This document shows positions 5,694 to 9,637 of a stretch of DNA of 9,637 nucleotides, in pieces. The notes beneath the pieces were generated by a model that was not told where the DNA came from, did not search any database, and saw only the letters and a list, made by a program, of their open reading frames with translations. This DNA is from Clostridia bacterium. Lineage in GTDB: Bacteria; Bacillota; Clostridia; Oscillospirales; Butyricicoccaceae. The DNA is taken from assembly GCA_017396925.1 (NCBI GenBank), contig JAFQKM010000077.1, positions 1-9,637 of the forward strand. Reading direction: 5' to 3'. Position 1 is the first letter of the stretch; every line of letters starts with the position of its first letter. Made by a program: the position numbers and the translations under genes.

Positions 5694-8057
5694 ATGAGCA
5701 CTGTCAAGACCATGACCCTCCGGGATCTGGAACTGGGCGCTTCGGGCATCGTCACCTCGGTCGGCGGCGAAGGCGCGCTGCGTCAGCACTTCCTCGATAT
5801 GGGCGTCATTCCCGGCGCCGAAGTCACCCTGATCAAATACGCCCCCATGGGCGACCCCATGGAGCTGCGCATCCACGGCTACGAGCTGACCCTGCGCGTG
5901 GCCGACGCCGAAAAGATCGGCATCACCCCTTCCGAAAACAAGGGCTATAAGCCCAGCGCCGCTGCCGGCAAGCAGGATCCTGCCCATCCCGGTCTTGGCG
6001 AAGACGGCAAATATCACGTCAAGGCCGACGAGAATCCTCTGCCCGAGGGCACACCTCTGACCTTTGCGCTGGCCGGCAACCAGAACTGCGGCAAGACCAC
6101 CCTCTTTAATCAGCTGACCGGCGCCAACCAGCACGTCGGCAACTTCCCCGGCGTCACGGTCGACCGCAAGAGCGGTCAGGTCCGCGGCTATCCCGGCTCG
6201 GAGATCACCGACCTGCCCGGCATCTATTCGATGTCGCCCTACAGCAGCGAAGAGATCGTCAGCCGTCAGTTTATCCTCGACGAGAAGCCCTGCGGCATCA
6301 TCAACATCGTCGACGCCACCAACATCGAGCGCAACCTTTACCTGACCATGCAGCTGATGGAGCTGGATGTGCCCATGGTACTGGCCCTCAACATGATGGA
6401 CGAGCTCAGGGGCAACGGCGGTTCGATCCTGGTCAATAAGATGGAAGAGATGCTGGGCATTCCCGTCGTTCCCATCTCGGCCCTGCGCAACGAGGGCGTC
6501 GACGAGCTGATCCGCCACGCCGTCCATGTGGCCAAGTATCAGGAGCGCCCCGGCCGTACCGACTTCTGCGATAAGGATGCCAACGGCGGCGCCGTTCACC
6601 GCTGCCTCCACGGCGTCATGCATCTGATCGAAGACCATGCTGCCGAAGCCGGCCTGCCCCGCCGCTTTGCCGCCACCAAGCTGGTGGAGGGCGACGACGC
6701 CATCCTCGAGGCCCTGAACCTCTCGCAGAACGAAAAGGAAATGCTCGAGCACATCATCGTCCAGATGGAGGAAGAGCGCGGCCTCGACCGTGCGGCCGCC
6801 ATCGCCGATATGCGCTTTGCCTTTATTGAAAAGCTGGTCGACAAAACGGTCGTCAAGCCCCAGGAGAGCCGCGAGCATGCCCGCAGCCGTAAGATCGATA
6901 CCTTCCTCACCGGCAAGTATACCGCCATCCCCGCCTTTATCGGCATCATGGGTCTGGTCTTTTATCTGACCTTCAATGTCTTCGGCGCATGGCTGCAGAC
7001 CGGCATGGAAATGGCCATCGAGGGTCTGACAAATATCGTCGACGGCGCCATGACGGCATGGAATGTCAGCGCACCCATCCATTCCCTCGTCATCGATGGT
7101 ATCTTCGGCGGCGTCGGCAGCGTTCTGTCCTTCCTGCCGGTCATCGTTGTCCTCTTCTTCTTCCTGTCGCTGCTGGAAGACACCGGCTATATGGCCCGCG
7201 TTGCCTTTGTCATGGATAAGCTGCTGCGCAAGATCGGTCTGTCGGGCCGTTCGATCGTCCCCATGCTGATCGGCTTCGGCTGCACCGTCCCCGGCGTTAT
7301 GGCCAGCCGTACCCTGCCCTCCGACCGCGACCGCAAGATGACCATCATGCTCACCCCCTTCATGAGCTGCTCGGCCAAGCTGCCCATCTACGGATTCCTG
7401 TGCGACGCCTTCTTCCCCAACTACAGCGGCCTGATCATGGTCGGCCTCTACTTCCTGGGCATTGCCGTCGGTATTCTGGTAGCGCTGGTCTTTAAGAACA
7501 CCATGTTCAGCGGCGAGGCCGTTCCTTTCGTTATGGAGCTGCCCAACTACCGTATGCCGGGCGCCAAGAATGTCGCCCAGCTTCTGTGGGAAAAGGCCAA
7601 GGACTTCCTGCAGCGTGCCTTTACCATCATCTTCTTCTCGACCATCGTCATCTGGTTCCTGCAGACCTTCGGCACCAACTTTGCCATGGTCGAGGATTCG
7701 CACAACAGCATTCTGGCCCTGGTGGCCGGCCTGATCGCCCCCGTCTTTGCCCCTCTGGGCTTTGGCGACTGGCGCATTTCCACCGGCCTGATCACCGGTT
7801 TCCTGGCCAAGGAGAGCGTTGTTTCGACCATCGAGGTCCTCTTCGGTTCGGTCGACGCCCTGCTGGCCGCCATTGACCCCGCAGCGGCAGCCGCTCTGCT
7901 GGTCTTCTGCCTGCTCTATACCCCCTGTGCCGCAGCCATCGCTTCGGTCCGTCAGGAGCTGGGCGGCAAGTGGGCCGGCGGCGTTGTATTGCTCCAGTGC
8001 GGCGTGGCATGGATCTTTGCGCTGATCACCCGCCTGCTGTGCGTGGCCGTATTCTAA
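5694..8057 (+). CDS. feoB: Ferrous iron transporter, FeoA-FeoB fusion
   Basis: A 787-residue inner-membrane Fe2+ importer with FeoA fused to the front of FeoB. Residues about 5-78 form the SH3-like FeoA domain (LDMGVIPGAEV motif). A linker follows (about 80-120), then the G domain: G1 GNQNCGKT (128-135), G2 Thr near 155, G3 DLPG (173-176), G4 NMMD (233-236) and G5 SAL (262-264). A helical GDI-like region follows, and from about residue 400 the permease with its two Gate motifs, GFGCTVPG (527-534, Cys530) and TPCAA (from about 743, Cys745). All key motifs are present, so it should be functional. FeoA is usually a separate gene of about 75-80 codons; fused forms are known, for example in Porphyromonas. 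No FeoC or small Cys-rich Feo partner follows. AAGAAAGGA (5677-5684) lies 9 bases before the ATG. The palindromes upstream suggest repression when iron is plentiful. Confidence 0.96.
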   Translation: MSTVKTMTLRDLELGASGIVTSVGGEGALRQHFLDMGVIPGAEVTLIKYAPMGDPMELRIHGYELTLRVADAEKIGITPSENKGYKPSAAAGKQDPAHPGLGEDGKYHVKADENPLPEGTPLTFALAGNQNCGKTTLFNQLTGANQHVGNFPGVTVDRKSGQVRGYPGSEITDLPGIYSMSPYSSEEIVSRQFILDEKPCGIINIVDATNIERNLYLTMQLMELDVPMVLALNMMDELRGNGGSILVNKMEEMLGIPVVPISALRNEGVDELIRHAVHVAKYQERPGRTDFCDKDANGGAVHRCLHGVMHLIEDHAAEAGLPRRFAATKLVEGDDAILEALNLSQNEKEMLEHIIVQMEEERGLDRAAAIADMRFAFIEKLVDKTVVKPQESREHARSRKIDTFLTGKYTAIPAFIGIMGLVFYLTFNVFGAWLQTGMEMAIEGLTNIVDGAMTAWNVSAPIHSLVIDGIFGGVGSVLSFLPVIVVLFFFLSLLEDTGYMARVAFVMDKLLRKIGLSGRSIVPMLIGFGCTVPGVMASRTLPSDRDRKMTIMLTPFMSCSAKLPIYGFLCDAFFPNYSGLIMVGLYFLGIAVGILVALVFKNTMFSGEAVPFVMELPNYRMPGAKNVAQLLWEKAKDFLQRAFTIIFFSTIVIWFLQTFGTNFAMVEDSHNSILALVAGLIAPVFAPLGFGDWRISTGLITGFLAKESVVSTIEVLFGSVDALLAAIDPAAAAALLVFCLLYTPCAAAIASVRQELGGKWAGGVVLLQCGVAWIFALITRLLCVAVF

Positions 8058-8065
8058 AACCACCG

Positions 8066-8098
8066 ATCCCCTCTGTCTTCGGGCAGAGGGGATTTTTT
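8066..8098 (+). terminator. Intrinsic terminator after feoAB
   Basis: A 12-bp stem (8066-8077 with 8082-8093) is closed by a C(UUCG)G tetraloop and followed by six T (8093-8098). Confidence 0.92.
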
Positions 8099-8106
8099 GT
8101 ATCGGC

Positions 8107-8135
8107 TTCTCAAACGGGCCGGGATTTGCTATAAT
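8107..8135 (+). promoter_or_regulatory. Extended -10 promoter of thiN
   Basis: TATAAT (8130-8135) is preceded by TGC, an extended -10. A weak -35 (TTCTCA, 8107-8112) sits 17 bp upstream. It lies directly after the feoAB terminator. Confidence 0.65.
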
Positions 8136-8166
8136 AACGGCAACAGAAGCAAAGGAGGCATGATGT

Positions 8167-8787
8167 ATGCCTGAAGATACAAACAGAATCTGCGTGGTCA
8201 TCGGTGCGCGGCAGCCCGGTCCCATGATCGTTCCCGACGGGGCCTTCGTGGTGGTCTGCGACGGCGGCTATGCCCATTTGGGGGATATCCGTCCCGACCT
8301 GATCATCGGTGACTTTGACTCGCTGGGCTATGTGCCCGAAGCCGCCTGCCCGGTGGTCCGTCTGCCGGCCGAAAAGGACGATACCGACATTATGGCTGCC
8401 CTGCGCAAGGGGCTCGAGCTGGGCTTCCGCAGCTTTATCCTCTATGGCTGTATGGGCGGACGGCCCGACCATGCCTATGCCAATTTTCAGGTGTTGGGCT
8501 GGCTGACGGCCCACGGCGCAAGGGGAGAGCTGCGCGGCGACGGCTGGATCATCACCCATATCGAGAATACTTCGATCTCCTTCACCGGCCGCCCGGGCGC
8601 CTTTTTCTCGGTCTTTGCACCCGAGGGGGATGCACAGGGGGTCACCATTGAAAATGCCAAGTACGCCCTCGACCGCTATACCCTGTCGGGCGCCTTTCCC
8701 ATCGGGGTCAGCAACGAATTTGTCAATGAAGCACCGGTCACCCTATCGGTGGAAAACGGCCGCCTGCTGATCATGCGGGAGGCTTGA
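8167..8787 (+). CDS. thiN: Thiamine pyrophosphokinase
   Basis: A 206-residue cytoplasmic enzyme that transfers pyrophosphate from ATP to thiamine, giving thiamine pyrophosphate (TPP) and AMP. Family motifs are all visible: CDGGYAHL (31-38), PDLIIGDFDSLG (43-54), KDDTD (70-74), CMGGRPDHAYAN (95-106) and, near the C-terminus, GVSNEF (180-185). The acidic GDFDS and KDDTD motifs bind Mg-ATP. Length is typical for bacterial ThiN. The start at 8167 is chosen because its frame carries the protein; AAAGGAGG (8151-8158) lies 8 bases upstream. Two other ATGs (8160 and 8163, one shared frame) sit between them but stop at once at 8172-8174. The gene has its own promoter upstream of the TPP riboswitch, so it should stay on when thiM is repressed, as suits an enzyme also needed when thiamine is imported. 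Confidence 0.95.
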   Translation: MPEDTNRICVVIGARQPGPMIVPDGAFVVVCDGGYAHLGDIRPDLIIGDFDSLGYVPEAACPVVRLPAEKDDTDIMAALRKGLELGFRSFILYGCMGGRPDHAYANFQVLGWLTAHGARGELRGDGWIITHIENTSISFTGRPGAFFSVFAPEGDAQGVTIENAKYALDRYTLSGAFPIGVSNEFVNEAPVTLSVENGRLLIMREA

Positions 8788-8812
8788 CAAACGGACGAAA
8801 CCGTGGTATTAC
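8784..8812 (+). promoter_or_regulatory. Promoter of the TPP riboswitch-thiM transcript
   Basis: A perfect TTGACA (8784-8789) overlaps the thiN stop codon (8785-8787), with a 17-bp spacer and TATTAC (8807-8812, 4 of 6). The start would be near 8819, about 17 bases before the riboswitch. No terminator separates thiN from the riboswitch, so read-through from thiN may also enter it. Confidence 0.6.
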
Positions 8813-8835
8813 AGAAAAGAACAACCAAACAAGAT

Positions 8836-8929
8836 TGCCCGGGGGAGCCTGTGTGACAGGCTGAGAGGAGAATCAGATTCTCGACCCTTCGAACCTGATA
8901 CGGATCATACCGGCGAAGGAAGCGGAGCA
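8836..8929 (+). ncRNA. TPP riboswitch (THI element)
   Basis: The aptamer has the conserved THI-box order. P1 pairs TGCCCG (8836-8841) with CGGAGCA (8923-8929) with one bulged A. The P2 arm GGGGAGCC is followed by the invariant CTGAGA (8861-8866). The P3 hairpin GAGAAT-CAG-ATTCTC spans 8868-8882, then GACCC, AACCTGAT (8892-8899) and the pyrophosphate-sensing side ACCGGCGAAGGAA (8909-8921). It binds TPP and controls the thiazole salvage gene downstream; a terminator follows at 8981-9013, so control is by transcription termination. Confidence 0.96.
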
Positions 8930-8980
8930 CTGCTTTTGCAACGGACCAGAATATTTATTTTTGCAGTTGAAAAGCATACC

Positions 8981-9013
8981 CGGGATAAGCCCTATGGCTT
9001 GTCCCGTTTTTTT
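8981..9013 (+). terminator. Riboswitch-controlled terminator of thiM
   Basis: An 11-bp stem (CGGGATAAGCC, 8981-8991, with GGCTTGTCCCG, 8996-9006, one G-U pair), a CTAT loop and seven T (9007-9013). A separate hairpin (8931-8976, 11 bp with one bulged G) lies between the aptamer and this stem. CCCGGG at 8979-8984 can instead pair with CCCGGG at 8838-8843 in the 5' strand of P1, a plausible antiterminator when TPP is absent; this pairing is inferred. Confidence 0.9.
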
Positions 9014-9069
9014 ATGCCGAAAAGCAGCGGCGGGCAAAGAAACCGGTGAAATGAAAGGAGAAAATCACC

Positions 9070-9637
9070 ATGAAGTTCGATCTTTGCACCAAGCTGCACG
9101 AAAGCACCCCCCTTGTCCACTGCATCACCAACTATGTCACGGTCAACGACTGTGCCAACATCCTGCTGGCGTCGGGCGGCAGCCCCATCATGGCCGACGA
9201 GCCAGCCGAAGCCGCCGAGATGACGGCCATCTGCAGCGGCCTCGACATCAACATCGGCACCCTCAACAGCCGCACCATTCCGGCCATGCTGGAGGCCGGT
9301 AAGGCCGCGAAGGCGCTGGGCCATCCCGTGCTGCTCGATCCCGTCGGCGCCGGCGCGACCAAACTGCGCACCGATACGGCCGTACGCATCCTCGAAGAGG
9401 TGCAGCCCACCGTCGTCCGCGGCAATATTTCCGAGATCAAGACCCTTGCCCTCGGTTCGTCCACCACAAGGGGCGTCGACGCCAACGATGCCGATAAGGT
9501 CACCGATGAGAACCTCGATCAGGTCATCGCATGGGCCAAGGCGCTGGCTGAAAAGACAGGCGCCGTCATCGTCATCACCGGCGCCATCGACATTGCCGCC
9601 AATGCCGAAAAGGCCTATGTCGTCCGCAACGGCCATC
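9070..9637 (+). CDS. thiM: Hydroxyethylthiazole kinase (partial, runs off the right edge)
   Basis: The first 189 codons are present; the full protein is usually about 260-275 residues, so roughly the last third lies outside the window. ThiM phosphorylates 4-methyl-5-(2-hydroxyethyl)thiazole with ATP, salvaging the thiazole half of thiamine in the cytoplasm. Diagnostic stretches are VHCITNYVTVNDCANILLA near the N-terminus, GGSPIMADEPAE (about 37-48), NIGTLN (61-66), LLDPVGAGAT (88-97) and the RGNISEI motif (117-123). ATG at 9070 follows AAAGGAG (9054-9060) by 9 bases. It is controlled by the TPP riboswitch and terminator upstream; thiE or thiD often follow in such operons but cannot be seen here. 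No frameshift is visible up to the edge. Confidence 0.96.
   Translation, partial: MKFDLCTKLHESTPLVHCITNYVTVNDCANILLASGGSPIMADEPAEAAEMTAICSGLDINIGTLNSRTIPAMLEAGKAAKALGHPVLLDPVGAGATKLRTDTAVRILEEVQPTVVRGNISEIKTLALGSSTTRGVDANDADKVTDENLDQVIAWAKALAEKTGAVIVITGAIDIAANAEKAYVVRNGH

Noticed and set aside
5652..8225. 857-codon minus-strand ORF opposite feoAB
   Set aside because: It is longer than feoAB but has shadow composition (Gly, Ala, Asp, Gln and His rich without motifs), while the plus strand carries every FeoA and FeoB motif. Long antisense ORFs are expected with this codon bias.

Overview
The window reads as ordinary chromosomal DNA from a moderately high-GC member of the Bacillota, probably class Clostridia. 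The support is strong AAAGGAGG-type ribosome binding sites, sigma70/SigA-like promoters with 16-17 bp spacing, U-tailed intrinsic terminators after most transcription units, a TPP riboswitch that appears to act by transcription termination, and a FeoB G1 motif of the form GNQNCGKT. An Oscillospiraceae/Faecalibacterium-like gut organism would fit the codon bias and gene set. That placement is inference; no rRNA or other phylogenetic marker is present.

Layout, left to right. (1) Positions 1-373 hold a purine-rich low-complexity tract, possibly the charged tail of an upstream gene. It is followed by a near-consensus promoter and a leader of about 100 nt with two mutually exclusive hairpins, the second an intrinsic terminator ending just before the ribosome binding site of the next ORF. 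(2) Positions 374-580 hold a 68-codon remnant of a MATE efflux pump that appears to have lost its middle. (3) Positions 650-2336 hold a two-gene operon: an alkaline-phosphatase-superfamily phosphodiesterase and a nitrilase-superfamily carbon-nitrogen hydrolase. (4) A bidirectional terminator separates this from a convergent minus-strand Sel1-repeat protein (2386-3729). (5) After an AT-rich intergenic region comes a sodium:alanine/glycine symporter (AGCS family, 4093-5490) with its own promoter and terminator. (6) A FeoA-FeoB fusion ferrous iron transporter (5694-8057) follows, its promoter overlain by tandem GTTAG-N6-CTAAC palindromes that look like metal-repressor operators. (7) Thiamine pyrophosphokinase (thiN, 8167-8787) is followed by a TPP riboswitch and the start of hydroxyethylthiazole kinase (thiM), which runs off the right edge.

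Most units carry their own promoter and terminator, so the window is a row of small independent transcription units. Functional links are clear only within the phosphodiesterase/nitrilase pair and the thiamine pair: ThiM salvages the thiazole moiety, ThiN converts thiamine to TPP, and TPP shuts down thiM through the riboswitch. I see no mobile element, CRISPR array, tRNA or rRNA. The parts most worth a second look are the attenuator-like leader with its deleted MATE gene and the palindrome cluster in front of feoAB. I see no convincing evidence of a wholly new system.
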